Shown here: positions 22,022 through 33,079 of the stretch, piece after piece
Position numbering within the stretch: the stretch's first letter is position 1
Layout: the number at the start of each line of letters is the position of its first letter
Assembly (NCBI GenBank): GCA_030704615.1
Contig: CM060733.1
Span: 51,644,001 to 51,708,000 of the forward strand
Direction of reading: 5' to 3'
DNA: 64,000 nucleotides
Source of the DNA: Takakia lepidozioides
Taxonomy: Eukaryota > Streptophyta > Takakiopsida > Takakiales > Takakiaceae
The notes under the pieces: generated by a model
Databases searched by the model: none
What the model was told of the DNA's origin: nothing
Seen by the model: the letters and a program-made list of their open reading frames with translations, nothing else
Translations under genes and position numbers: made by a program

Positions 22022-22337
22022 CTAGAAGAGGGGTGATGTCACGGACATAACCTAGAGAAACTTACCAGGAGTAAATACCAGAAGTTACCAAGTTACCATG
22101 TTATTGGAAGTTATAATGACTTATCGTAATTTACCACAATCTACCATGATTTATCATTAGTTACCAAATTACCGGGAGTTTATCAAATTACCAAGAGTAA
22201 CTTGGGAACTGCTCAGGAAACTTCATTTTAAGGAAACTTCTCCATCAAGAAACCTCTATAGGGGAAGCTTCTTAGGGATCTTCTTAGTAGCCAGTATATA
22301 TAGGCGAGACTGGACACTCTTCAGTCTCGCCAACATT
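22022..22337 (+). repeat. Polypurine tract and truncated 3' LTR of the plus-strand chromovirus half
   Basis: The purine-rich AGAAGAGGGG ends just before TGTCACGG at 22037, which begins the LTR. The 3' part of the segment matches the LTR of the minus-strand copy at 24660-25045, for example GGAAACTTCTCCATCAAGA and TAGTAGCCAGTATATATAGG. A TATA box lies at 22295-22302. A 10-bp inverted repeat, GGCGAGACTG (22303-22312) and CAGTCTCGCC (22322-22331), follows. Similarity to the other LTR stops at about 22337, where the inverted RT fragment begins, so the LTR is cut shortly after its predicted transcription start. Confidence 0.75.
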
Positions 22338-24621
22338 TTCTTTACTGATGGAAAAGACATTTCTCCAACTTGGCATATAATCCTCTTTCTCTTAATTTAT
22401 CAAGGACAAGGCGTGCCTATGCCATGTTCTTCTTCATTCTGTGAAAATATCAAAATGTCGTCCAAATAGATGACTACAAAATCATCTAAAAATTCTCGAA
22501 AGATGTCATTCATCATATGTTGGAAAATTGCTGGATCATTTGTAAGACCGAAAGACATAACACTGTATTCAAAATATCAATACCTTGTTCGAAAAGTTAT
22601 TTTCCATTCGTCTCCTTATTTTATCTGTACAAGGTTATAAGCTCATCTCAAGTCAATTTTGGTGAAAATCATCGCTCGTCCCAGCTGGTCGAGAAGTCCA
22701 GAAATCAGCGGCAACGGATAACGATTCTTAATTGTGACTTTGTTGAGACCGCGATAGTCTACACACATGCGTAATGATCCGTCCTTCTTTTTCACAAACA
22801 AGATATGCGCCCCCGTAGGTGATTTTGAATGTCGGATGAAGTGCTTCGACAAATTTTCATCAATGTAGTCACGTAATGCAGCCAACTCCGTCTGGGATAA
22901 GTTATAGATTGGGCCGAATGGTGGTTGGGCTCCTTCTTGTAACTCAATTGCACAGTCATAAGGTCGATGTTTTAGCAATATGTCTGCATTTTTCTTCTCG
23001 AAGACATCTTTGAAATCTTGATATTGAGCAGGTAATGTTGAAGTATCTTTATCTGTTGTGGTCTTGATCGGAGTCGCATAAAGTGCAAATGCCGCATCCT
23101 TTTTAGTAGCTCTCATGAAAGCTCTAGCTCCAAGGAATAGAGGTTGAATACCTTTGATATTTCTACATTTTTGTCTTGCAGAAATTTCTCGCGATCACGA
23201 GTCAATGTCAGGATTGTGAAGTACGAACCAGGGAAGTCCAAGGATCACAAGATTCGTTGGAGACTGGATGACGTTGAATATGTGATACTTGATCTTTAAG
23301 CTTCACTTCAAGTGGTCGAGTTTCATGGTCTACATTTCCTGATGCTAACGGTCGTCTATCGATGACTTCAACGGGGGCTCTTCTTTACGAGTGTTAAATT
23401 GTGTTATTTCGCAAAGTTTTTGTCCATAAAACAAGTTGAAGCGCCTAAGTCCAAAAATACTTCTACAGAGATATCTCGATTTTGCACTTTGATTTTTACC
23501 GGAACTGTGAAGCAAGGTACGGGGTCTGGAGGTAGAAAGAGACATTTTTTCGGTGAAGAATTTATGGTGTCCAGCCGCATGGTCCCTACTGTGACTGGAC
23601 ATCTTCGTTTTCCGACCTCCTCGTATCGAACACTTGAGTTGTGCCTCGAGCTTTGAATCTTCTCTTGTTGGAGCAGTTTAATGCTAAGTGATCTTCTTCT
23701 CCGTAATAGAGGTATAACCCATTGGAGCGCCGTCTTTTCTTGTGGCGTCAATGGCTTGAATCGGACAGCATCAATCTGCATAGGATCACTACCGGATGTT
23801 TGATGGATCGTTGTGTTTGGTGCCATAGTAGCAGTGATATAATGCGTCGTCGACCATCCAGATCGCTTCTTTTGACGTCTTTCGAACAAACGATTATCGC
23901 ATGCAATGACTTGGGTGATGAATTCACTCAGTGTGCTCACGTTTGACATTGTCAGCAACAAATCTTTAACATCATCTTTTAGCCCACATCAAAACTGACT
24001 AATGAGGCTCTTCTCCTTCCAATCGAGGTCGCATGCAAGTTGTCAAAATTCGGCAGCATAAATGGAAGCATGACGTGCTTCTTGTCGAAGATTTCGCATT
24101 TTTGTCTCTGCAACTCCCTCTCTATCATTCTCTCCAAACGTTGAAGTGAACTCGGATATGAATGCTTCAAAATTATTTAGTAAATACGATTTTTTTTTTA
24201 ATAGCGGTGCAAACCAAGATAGGGCAGTGCCTGATAAAAGGGTGCCCACGAATCCCACTTGAATACCTTCATCGGGGTAGCGTTGTGGATGTAGTCATAG
24301 GAACAATCATACTTGTTGAACAAAACTACGAAATCTTGATATCGTCCCATCAAATTTCTCGGGCATGCTGATATTTGGTTCTCTCGTAATCTGTTGAAGA
24401 TGAACCGTTGCAGTAGGAGCTGTTGCAGTAGGGACTCGTATGGTTGAAGATCCATTATTCGACTCCTTTAACTCTAAAATTTATTGTTGCAAATTGTGGA
24501 GAGCGTTGCCAAGATCTTGAGACTGATCAGCTTGCAATTGGGCGGTAGAGGTACAAAGTTCTTGCATCTAAAGTTGAAGACTTTGCAATGTGGCGACCAT
24601 TTCCACAAATATACATTCCAT
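22338..24621 (-). pseudogene. Chromovirus gag-protease-RT 5' half, inverted relative to the 3' half
   Basis: Read on the minus strand. A gag starts at an ATG at 24621, with a Gln-rich leader interrupted by a TAG (24570-24568) and a TAA (24483-24481), then PEKFDGTISRFRSFVQQV and, in the next frame, GTLLSGTALSWFAPL and FISEFTSTFG. The protease region (about 23404-23560) reads VKIQNRDISVEV-type residues, then FLDLGASTCFM, where the usual D-S/T-G active site has become D-L-G. RT follows from 23116 ([20 protein letters not shown], then [20 protein letters not shown], then NRYPLPLI). Its YLDD motif is at about 22480-22440 and thumb residues (GLYAKLEKCLFHQ) run to 22346, where the frame meets the LTR of the other half. 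Many frameshifts are present. Confidence 0.85.
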
Positions 24622-24646
24622 CTTAACTAACTAAGGAACAAACCTT

Positions 24647-24657
24647 AGTCTCGCCAA
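24647..24657 (-). promoter_or_regulatory. Candidate primer-binding site, TTGGCGAGACT, complementary to the predicted RNA 5' end
   Basis: On the element strand the LTR ends in TGACA at 24660. Two bases later TTGGCGAGACT begins. It is the exact 11-base complement of AGTCTCGCCAA at 22323-22333 in the related LTR. That word begins 28 bases after the start of the LTR TATA box, where transcription should start. The complementarity stops exactly at that A. The site does not match the initiator-Met primer site (TGGTATCAGAGC) usual in plant Ty3 elements. Confidence 0.55.
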
Positions 24658-24659
24658 AC

Positions 24660-25045
24660 TGTCAAGGACGAGAACATGACTGAACATAAACAAAAGATCA
24701 GACTAGAGATACAAGACTAGATAAGAAGTCAAGGTCGGCGTGGCCGAATGCATGATGAGTAAATAAGAATCAAGACGATCTTTATAACAATGAACAAGAG
24801 TACAAGATATTGGAACACGACTTAAATACTGGAATGTTGGAAACTAGACTAGAGTACTAGATACTGGAAATTGGGCTAGAGCACTGGGAATTGGAAACAA
24901 GAATAGCTTGAACTAGTGTTGGCGATACTGAAGAGTATCCAGTCTCCTCCTATATATACTGGCTACTAAGAAGCTTTCCCTATAGAGGTTTCTTGATGGA
25001 GAAGTTTCCTTAAACAAAAGAGGTATCTTGATGGAGAAGTTTCCT
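24660..25045 (-). repeat. 5' LTR of the minus-strand chromovirus half, outer end lost
   Basis: The inner end is TGACA, which pairs with the TGTCA start of the other LTR as a short terminal inverted repeat. The TATA-region words match the LTR at 22037-22337. Its copy of the putative RNA start has mutated (CAGTATCGCCAACA). The word GGAAACTTCTCCATCAAGA occurs twice, a local duplication. No TGTCACGG start is found near 25045, so the outer edge is truncated. Confidence 0.7.
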
Positions 25046-27179
25046 CCAAAGGATTAAATTACGAGGACCTCAAATGCGGGGCTCCTGTCAAATACTCCGC
25101 ACCCCATCTTACCTCGGTTTCACTATTAAATACTTAAGAATCTCAGCAGGTTTGAAGCTGCGGTGGGTAGCGTAATGGTAAGGTGACAACATTGCAAGAG
25201 GCGGGGTCTGGGTTCTTCTCTTGACGGGAGGCTCTTGTAGTGTAGCCTAGGTATAATTAGTTATCCTATCCGTGTAACCCTCTGTAACCCCAGTCTTTCA
25301 TGTAACTCTAGCTAGTCCATTTTATACTTGGACTTAGTCAAATTTCGAGACCAAGTGTTACACCGACTCCATTCTGTGTAACCCCAAGTGGAGTTACACA
25401 CCTCATCGTGTAACCCGGACTGGAGTTTACACTCTTTCAATTCCCTGTCACGAATTGACATGCCGGAAATTGGCGTACCATCCTGTCAGAGGTTGCACGT
25501 GTGCATTAAGGTCTTACATTATTTCTATTATCTTCTGTATGTATCCCCATATTCTCAACACTTCAATATTCATGTGTTTCATTTCTTCGCTGTGGAAGTG
25601 CTGATTTGTTCGTAAAAGACTGCCTAGAAATTCACTTTGTTGGCTCTCTTCTAGAAAGAGACTACGCATCATGTTCTAGTTAAGGAGAAAATGTGGTGAA
25701 AGGACCTTACAAGGTGTCAAGGCGCCAATTGGATTGGTGTTGTGCTGAGTGATGCTCCTAGACTTATAAATTTTGTCAAAGAAAATAAGGGTCCCAAATT
25801 CTGGCAGGGCTATTCCTCCTGAAGGTCGAAAAAAGAGAGAGGATTGGAGCAACTGATGGTAAGAGAGGAGGGCCCACCCTCCTAGGGGTGTGCTAGCCTC
25901 TACACGTGGCCTCCCATTTCACCCATTACAACCAACACAGGTGCTTCTAGAGCTTTCCAAAGTAGGATGAGGCGTGGGCCCCCTTCTAGAAGGCCTAGGG
26001 ATCAGGGACAGATTTCAGGGCGCCCCTAACTGACAGCTGTCTTTTCCTACAGCGGGCCCGTAACCTCACAGAAAATTATTTCCTTCCATCCAAACTAAGT
26101 TAGATTTTAAGAGGGGGAATGATTTTTGACATTTCATCCAAAACCTATATTAATGGGCCATTCACTTTGTCATGGGCCCACAACAATTGGTGCCAAAGAC
26201 TTCTAGAGGGGTGAATGGAAATGTGTCCATGGAACCACCCCCCTCTCATTTTTAAGGGGCGATTCCTTCCTAGGGCGCCCCGCTTGGGAGTGCCCATGGA
26301 ACCCGGTCCTTATAATATTCAGATGTGGCCCAAAATGAACACTTCCTAAAAATGAAGAGCATAAACAACCAAGAAATTTGCCAAAATTTGGGCAAAATAT
26401 TTTCATCGCATGAGAAATTGTATACCTCACATGATAACACACCTACCTTGAAATTTTCACTATTTTCTGATTTTATTTTTTTCGTGTGGGTGTTTTGTAC
26501 TCACAAATTCGGGGGGGTCAAATATGGGGGTTGGTCTGTGAGTACAGCGTGAGCACAACCCACGGTCATGGGAGTTTTATGTTTTTAAACCTCGGTCCTA
26601 TGAGTTATATATTTTCAAAACGGAATAAAACCATAAGCAGGTATAGAGGACTGGTGCATTTGTACGGTATATTTGCGCCAATTCAGCAAGGCAAAACCTT
26701 AAGCAGTGTAGCTAGAAACCCTAAACCTATAGCGGTGGCGGTGAATTTCACATTGAGAAATGATATGTGATATGGACACAAACCTAAGCAGCGGTGGGTT
26801 TTGCATTAAGAAACCCTTAGTGGTATAGCTCAGGTCGATACTTTCCACCACGAAATCCCATCACCCAACAATCCCACATCCAAAAGGAATGGGTGGGGGC
26901 TTTAAAAGTGACATATTCATTTTTTTAGCTACATTGTGATTTCTTCTTAGGCTGGTTTTGCCATGCGAAATTATCCATGGGCGAGGACCTTAAATTTGAG
27001 GTAAAGCCTCACCGCCCACTCTCGCGTTTGTAGAAAAAATCATGCCTATAGGGTAACATGTTCATCAGGTATAGGGACTACTTGTTCTTTATATGTTCAT
27101 TTCGCATAATTGTTAGTTTCGCCAATTTCGTTTCGTTGTGGAAATGTCACGGAAATTCAGGAATATGCCCTTGTGCTCA
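25046..27179. other. Intergenic DNA without clear genes
   Basis: A tRNA-like A-box word, TAGCGTAATGGTAAGG, lies at about 25167, but the matching B box is poor, so a SINE is only possible. GTGTAACCC words recur between 25270 and 25420. A telo-box-like AAACCCTAAACC occurs near 26715. No protein domain is readable. Confidence 0.4.
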
Positions 27180-27197
27180 GCGTGAGCATGCTCACGC
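27180..27197. repeat. Perfect 18-bp palindrome GCGTGAGCATGCTCACGC
   Basis: The sequence equals its own reverse complement over 18 bases. The half site GCGTGAGC also begins near 26550 and forms the hairpin at 9231-9254, so it recurs in the window in non-coding DNA. Confidence 0.8.
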
Positions 27198-27800
27198 GCT
27201 ACTCAACCTCGTCAAAAATCCAATTTGAAGTGGGCAAGCCAACATTTGGGCTTCGAAAATTACGTAGGACAAGTCTACTGTCCAATTTACAATCGCAGTG
27301 GTCCACATCAGCCCCTCTTTTTTAGGCAAAAAAAAACAAAATAGCACCAAAAAAAAAGGGGCCCCCGACACCCCTTTACGATTTTCGGGGGCAACATCTA
27401 AATTTATCGTCCAAACGAGGCAGGGCCCTCTGGCAGCTGGTGCCAAAAAGCACCAGGGGGACCCTGCGTTTTTGCCTGAGAACAGGCGGGCACGACGCCC
27501 TAAATCCAAGGGCTGGCGCCCCATCGAGTCGGGGGCCAGCCAAATTTTTCCATGTGCACCACCTTCCACCGTCAGATCCCTAGATAGAGCAGGGTGGAGG
27601 GGCTGGCCGTCGCCTGAACGCTGTGTTCCCCGAGGAGATGGTGTCGCCTGCTTCGATCGTGAGGTGCTGAGGCTTGTCGCCAGGTATTAGGGTGCTGCTA
27701 CAGTCGACCCTAGATAATTGTTATGCCTATAGAGCAAAAAAATTATAACATATCTGCTATCTTTTATCACATATCAAACATTATGTTTTTTTTAATAAAA
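27198..27800. other. No recognisable gene
   Basis: Open frames at 27192-27690 on both strands have mixed composition and no domain. A GC-rich part near 27360-27650 differs from the AT-rich flanks. Confidence 0.35.
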
Positions 27801-27805
27801 AAATT

Positions 27806-28545
27806 ACCTCAACAATAGTTTTTGAGGGATGTAAAAAACAATTGTTGAGGTAATATCTATTTTCAAAACCATTATATATATATTTTTTAAAACTACCTCA
27901 ACAATAGTTTTTGAGGGAGGTCAAAAATAATTGTTGAGGTAATATCTATTTTCAAAACTACTAGGGTAGCATGTGCCATATCGAGGCCCAAGTGCGACCT
28001 CTAGGGTAGCCTCTGCTGTTGGCCCACGGGTCCAATATCATCCAAGTCCAAATGCATTTTTTTTCCACAAAGCGTACGCCCAGATTTGAACCGGAGACCT
28101 TTCCCTTGATATCTCTCCATTCGAGGCTCCAACCATTGTCCCAGGAAAGACCACTTTCCAATTTTTCGGGAATTTCCAATGACACAAAGTACTTGAAATT
28201 CCACATCTCCCACACCGCGGGTCCAAAAATCCTGAGACCAAGCTTGTGCAACCCTCATCATTGAGGGTTTTCCAATGGTACCAAGCACCAAGGCTGGGCC
28301 TCGCGGTTGGGGACATCTTAAATCTACAAAACAAAACAAACGTCTCGATTCATATATTGATTATGTTTTTTAAAATAAGAAAACTCAGACCTCAACAATA
28401 GTTTTTAAGGGAGGTCAAAAACAATTATTGAGGTAATATCTATTTTCAAAACTATTCTGTTTTTTAAAAAAGAAAATTACCTCAACAATATTTTTCGAGG
28501 GAGGTCAAGAATAATTGTTGAGGTAATATCTATTTTCAAAACTAT
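27806..28545. repeat. Four copies of an ACCTCAACAAT/ATTGTTGAGGT palindromic unit
   Basis: Units start near 27806, 27892, 28390 and 28478. Each reads ACCTCAACAATAGTTTTTGA, then GGGAGGTCAAAAA, then a TAATTGTTGAGGT arm and ATCTATTTTCAAAAC. The arms can form a hairpin. Two units lie on each side of the left inverted arm at 27961-28340. The layout recalls the larger palindrome arrays at 12.7-19.2 kb but the sequence is unrelated. Confidence 0.8.
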
Positions 28546-28703
28546 TATTTTTTCAAAACCATTACGTTTATGTTATGTTTTTGTTTTCAAGTGTAAATTT
28601 TTACAGAGCCAAGATTTCATAAGATTAAGGATAACATAACAAAAAAGTAGATAACATTTATCCAAGGTCGACTGTACAAAACTTTGGAGCGGAACTTGCA
28701 GAC

Positions 28704-30185
28704 ATGATGGAAACAAAGGGTCTGAAAATGCTCAAGAATGTGAAAACTTGGTGGGTTTTGATCATTGAGCCACTCAAGAGGATTTTGGCAAAGTATAGAC
28801 CCCTACTGGCCAAAATGAAGTTTGACAGTGTTGACAATAAACCTGCTAAGGTAAGCAATTCAGATCCTGTACCCCATGGTTTGTATGTTTTTTTCCTTCG
28901 TAGATCGACATTTGTAGGTTATAAAATGGTTTTTTGTTGTGGCATGTGGCAGGCCTTGCTGGGCTTGTTGTGTGACCCATATACTTTGTTGGGTATGTGT
29001 TGTATTCTTCCTCTTCTCGAGAGCATTGACTGCCTGGTGCAGTTTGCACAATCCCAAAATGTTTTCATTTGTGACATGGTTGCAGCAATTAAGGTCTGCC
29101 AAGGCCAATTGTACTATTTGTATGTTGACCGGGGCACTGCCTTTGTAAGTGACGAGTTCTGGTCATTTAAGAGTTTGCTGGACTGTAGACATGAGACAAT
29201 TAACCTGAAATGGGTGGCTAACTTGAATGACAACTCCTCCCAATTGGCTTTCATTGTGAATGGTGAGGCCATTTGGGTTGACCATGTGAATGGTGCAACC
29301 ATGCCCAATGCCAATGTGGCTGCCCGTGGGGCCAATGGATGTGTGGAGGCTGAACCTACCCCCACTTTTGATGAAGTTGCCCCACAGTTGGGAAACAACT
29401 ATGTTAACAATGATGCATGGAACCTCTTCGTGGCCCAAGTGAAGATGGAGTGTTCAGATGAGACAAATCAGCCTCTTCACTGCTGATTTCTGCTCTTATT
29501 CTTGTCATCCTGTAATGGTTTAGTCATTTAAAGCCGGGGGGGGGGGGAGAGAGCTGCAGCACTGGGCATGACTTAGCGCTTTGAAATTAAAAGGTTTTTG
29601 TATGCTAACATGTGTGGGCTTGTGGGTGTGCAGCTGCAGCGGAGTAGCTTGTAGCAAAGCTCAACCTGAGATTCCCCCAGCGGGCAGTGCTTGATGCCAT
29701 GGATATAGTATATCCACAGTATTGGTTGCAAGTAGGTTGTGATGACAGTTTTCCAAAGCACCTTGATGTGTTGAAGTATTGGTATGGTGAAGCACGTGTG
29801 TTTGACATGGGGGCAGAGAAGAAGACAGTTTTGGGCTTGCTCAATCTCTGGGACCTTGAATCCCAGCAAAATATGTTCAAGTTATGCATAAAAAACAATG
29901 CCTTGGCTGCCATGGAGCCCCCGTTTGACATCAATCCTCTCACGAAAATTTGATGCTTCTAGAGTACTAACACATTCGTTCCTCGAGTATATGCAACTTG
30001 CAGAAATTGCCATGGTGCATGTGTTGGGCAGTGTTGAGGACGAGCGCTGTTTTTCCTCTCTTTCATTTCTGAAGAACAAGCTGCGGTCTGGTTTGGATCC
30101 ACATCAGCCGGTGGTTGTGGGAATGTATGGCCAAAAGTTCTTTGGCCTTGAGGATTTTCCCTATGAAGCCTGTTTTGACAAGTAG
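28704..30185 (+). pseudogene. hAT-like transposase relic, C-terminal half
   Basis: This resembles the C-terminal half of hAT-type transposases. Readable pieces: KGLKMLKNVKTWWVLIIEPL with ILAKYRPLLAKM; then LLCDPYTLLGMCCILPLLES and VFICDMVAAIKVCQGQL; then SFKSLLDCRHETINLKWVAN. A possible 102-nt intron (28851-28952, GTAAGC to GGCAG) separates the first two pieces but is open in frame. The segment from 29660 on is in new frames: AVLDAMDIVYPQYWLQVGCD, then after a frameshift near 29940 the C-terminal dimerisation-like stretch VEDERCFSSLSFLKNKLRSG, which matches the S-x-E-R-x-F-S wording of hAT elements. The N-terminal half and zinc finger are missing. It lies inside the inverted arms. Confidence 0.7.
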
Positions 30186-31120
30186 AACGGAGCTGTGCCA
30201 CGTGGGCGTTATGGAGTCTCTTCGTAGAATTAGACATTGGTATCTTGTAGTGTTGAGAACTTTGTTTAGCTGCTGTGATTCCTCCCTTTGTTTCCATCAT
30301 TTCCGCAAGGATAGTGAGATTCCCTCGGTTCGCATACCTAAGGCATTCAGACTTGTTCCTCTATTCATACCATGGTGGCTCGGATGCATTTTGGACTTGT
30401 TTGGCAAGTGCCCACTATCATTTAAGTGGGCTATGGTGTCCGCCTCCTTCGTTTTCTATCTTATGACAGTAGTGCCAGTTTGCTGTCTGAAATTAGGCTA
30501 AGGTGCCTGAGACTATGTTTTTTCATTTGAATGAGTGGTGCCATTTTGCTCTATGAATTTGAGCAATGGTGCCCGAAGTGCTACCTTGGGTTTTTCATGG
30601 TAGCCAGTTTGCCACAATACAAAGGGGAATTTCGCCCAATATTGCTGCCTCAATTTGACATGTGTCACCTACATAATACTTTAGTTATGAAAAATTCGCC
30701 ATATTGCACAATATTTGTCATATGTGTAGCTAGGTGGATTCCAGGTGGACATAAGACGTGTCGCCACCTCTGCACTCACCCCCCAAAATATATCGCCACT
30801 GGAACGCCCTTGCCAAAATGAAAAAAAAAAATCACACATGATATAAAGTAGTACATATGCTCAGTGATATCAACAACACTCATTTTCAAGTGGAAATAGA
30901 ATCTATAGATAATCTGTTGAGATTCTGAAGTTTACAAAACTGAAAATAATTAACATAATGTCATATCGCAACATACAGTTAATAGAAATATTCTACATTT
31001 CATATGAAATCAAGTTTTTTTTAAAAAAAGTTAAGGAATTACAATAAACGTATGCATTGATCATCTATGTTTAATTTTAGTTGAAAAATAAAAACACTAC
31101 TAGCTCGCCCTTGTGTTGTC
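30186..31120. other. 3' part of the hAT-like element, no gene
   Basis: Short frames only. The word AGTGGTGCC recurs in altered form near 30468-30560. The right inverted arm begins at about 31125. Confidence 0.35.
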
Positions 31121-31801
31121 TTTTCTTAATAAAAATAATCAATATATGAAGGAAGCCAGTTTGTTTGTTTTGTATGTTTTGTCACGTTGAGATGTCTCGA
31201 ACCGCGGGGCCCCAACCTTGGTGCTTAGTACCATTGGAAAGCCCTCGACGAGGAGTGGTGCACCGATCTGGTCTCATGATTTTTGGACCTATGGTGTCGG
31301 AGATACGGAATTTCAAGTACTTTTGTTCGCTGGAAATTCACAAAAACAGTAAAGTGGGCTTTCCTGGATTTTCCTAGAGCAATGATTGGCCCTTCAAGTG
31401 GGAGATTTGGAATTTCAAGTACTTTTTGTCGTTGGAAATTCCCAAAAATAAGCAAAGTGGATATAGCAATATATGAAGCCTGGACACGGGAGAGTGTAAA
31501 AATAGCAAAGTGGGCAATGACATGGAGATCTCCCAAACTGCGGATCTTTGGATACATAGGGGATTGCACTTGGACTTATTAGATGATAGTGGAGATTGGA
31601 GGTCATACTTGGGCCTCTACATGGGATAAGCACTTGGATACATAGGAGATTGCACTTGGGCTTAGATTTCAATTCTTCACATATGGGCCAAATGGCACAT
31701 GCTACCCTAGATCTCCCAAATTGTAGGGTCTCTCGATATATAGGGATTGCACTTGGACTTAGATGACACGACACTTGGGCCAACGGCACAAGGCTACCCT
31801 A

Positions 31802-33075
31802 GTTACATTTAATCAATATATGAAGCAAGGTCATTTATTCATTAATTTGTGTATGGATACTTTAGACATTGGCTAATCTAAGAAGAATTTAAGTTTTGTC
31901 ATATGTTTAAGTTGCCACTACTTACCATTGGACACATTACACCAAGTTTATTTGGTCATCCCAATGAGAGGAGCGGCTAAACTGGGTTTGAACCCTTGAT
32001 TTCATGGTCTTTGTCTAAAGTGGGCCTTTAGATTCGCTCCTCCACTGCCCACTGACACCTGTACAATACCAGCCCTTCTAGAACACTCTAGAAGCATCAT
32101 ACTATTTCCTACTAACCTGCTCTGCTCGACACATGCCCTTCCTAATAAGCCATTCCTACGCCTTTCGACCCATTGGCTGCTCAAGAACTTGGGACCCTTG
32201 TTTATTTATTTATATGGTTTGTAAATGATCATGCTGAGGTCCGGTCACAACAAAAGAACCCAGGCTACAATCCCCCTGTTAAAAAAAAAGAAAGAAAAAA
32301 GAACCCGGTTTTTTGTGACTTCATCCATAACTTTGAAATCACGAAAGTCCCCTCGCAAAAAGGGTTGTCTCCCCAACAATCATATACATATGCTTCCATG
32401 ATTCTTTGATTTGTGAGATTATAGTGATAAGGCATGTTTTTTATTCTTTTTTATTTTTTTTTGAAAAGGGAGTGGACACGTGGACACCCTTGAACTTTAT
32501 AGAAAAAGTGGGAACGAAAAGGCCCATGGGAAGGCATGCTAGTGTAGCACCTTGCATTTGCAAGGGTAAGTTTGCTATTTGGCATGTGATACGCGGAGTG
32601 TTTATTTAAGAATAATTGCATGAGATATTTATTATTTCCATGTGAGGAATAGGTAGCTATGGATAGGACTCAATTATATGTCTTTACGGCATTATGATTA
32701 GGTAGGTTTAATAAAAGTTAAAGAAAAACCAAGATTTTATAAATAAGGGGATGAAATAAAACCCAATATAGCCATGAGACACTACACACCCGAAGGCGAA
32801 TGACGAACCCATAACCACATGAACGCTGAGCAAGGCCAGCAAAGAAGGCTTTTATGTTAGGGTTTTGTCTGTCTGTATGTTTGTTTTGTTTTGTTTTGTT
32901 TTTTTTTTCCTTTAGTCACATTTGGCTTCTATGATTCAACATTGTCATATATGTCAAAAAGCCACTGGGTCCCTTGATGGTTTTAAATGATATATAAGAA
33001 ACCTTTACCCAAAAAAGGTGCACTCAAAACTATAGCACATTTTCCACTAGGAGCCTTGGTATTGTAATGGATTAA
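31802..33075. other. No recognisable gene
   Basis: AT-rich DNA with homopolymer runs. A GTTTT-rich run lies near 32881-32905. No coding or RNA feature can be supported. Confidence 0.4.
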
Positions 33076-33079
33076 AGAC

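Larger units (their letters stand above)
27961..31801. mobile_element. hAT-like element bounded by long inverted arms with CTAGGGTAGC termini
   Basis: The left end CTAGGGTAGCATGTGCCAT (27961-27979) is the exact reverse complement of ATGGCACATGCTACCCTAG at 31692-31710. A second pair of related ends lies inside on the left (28001) and outside on the right (31801, GGCTACCCTAG). The arms continue inward: 27985-28340 on one side and about 31125-31480 on the other share words such as GGTCTCAGGATTTTTGGACC (with differences) in opposite orientation. Termini beginning TAGGG are common in the hAT superfamily. No 8-bp target duplication was found with either pair of ends. A diverged third copy of an arm lies near 54030-54190. 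Confidence 0.65.

Noticed and set aside
25150-25290. SINE with A box TAGCGTAATGGTAAGG
   Set aside because: The expected B box is replaced by GGGTTCTTCTCTTGACGG, too far from consensus to call.
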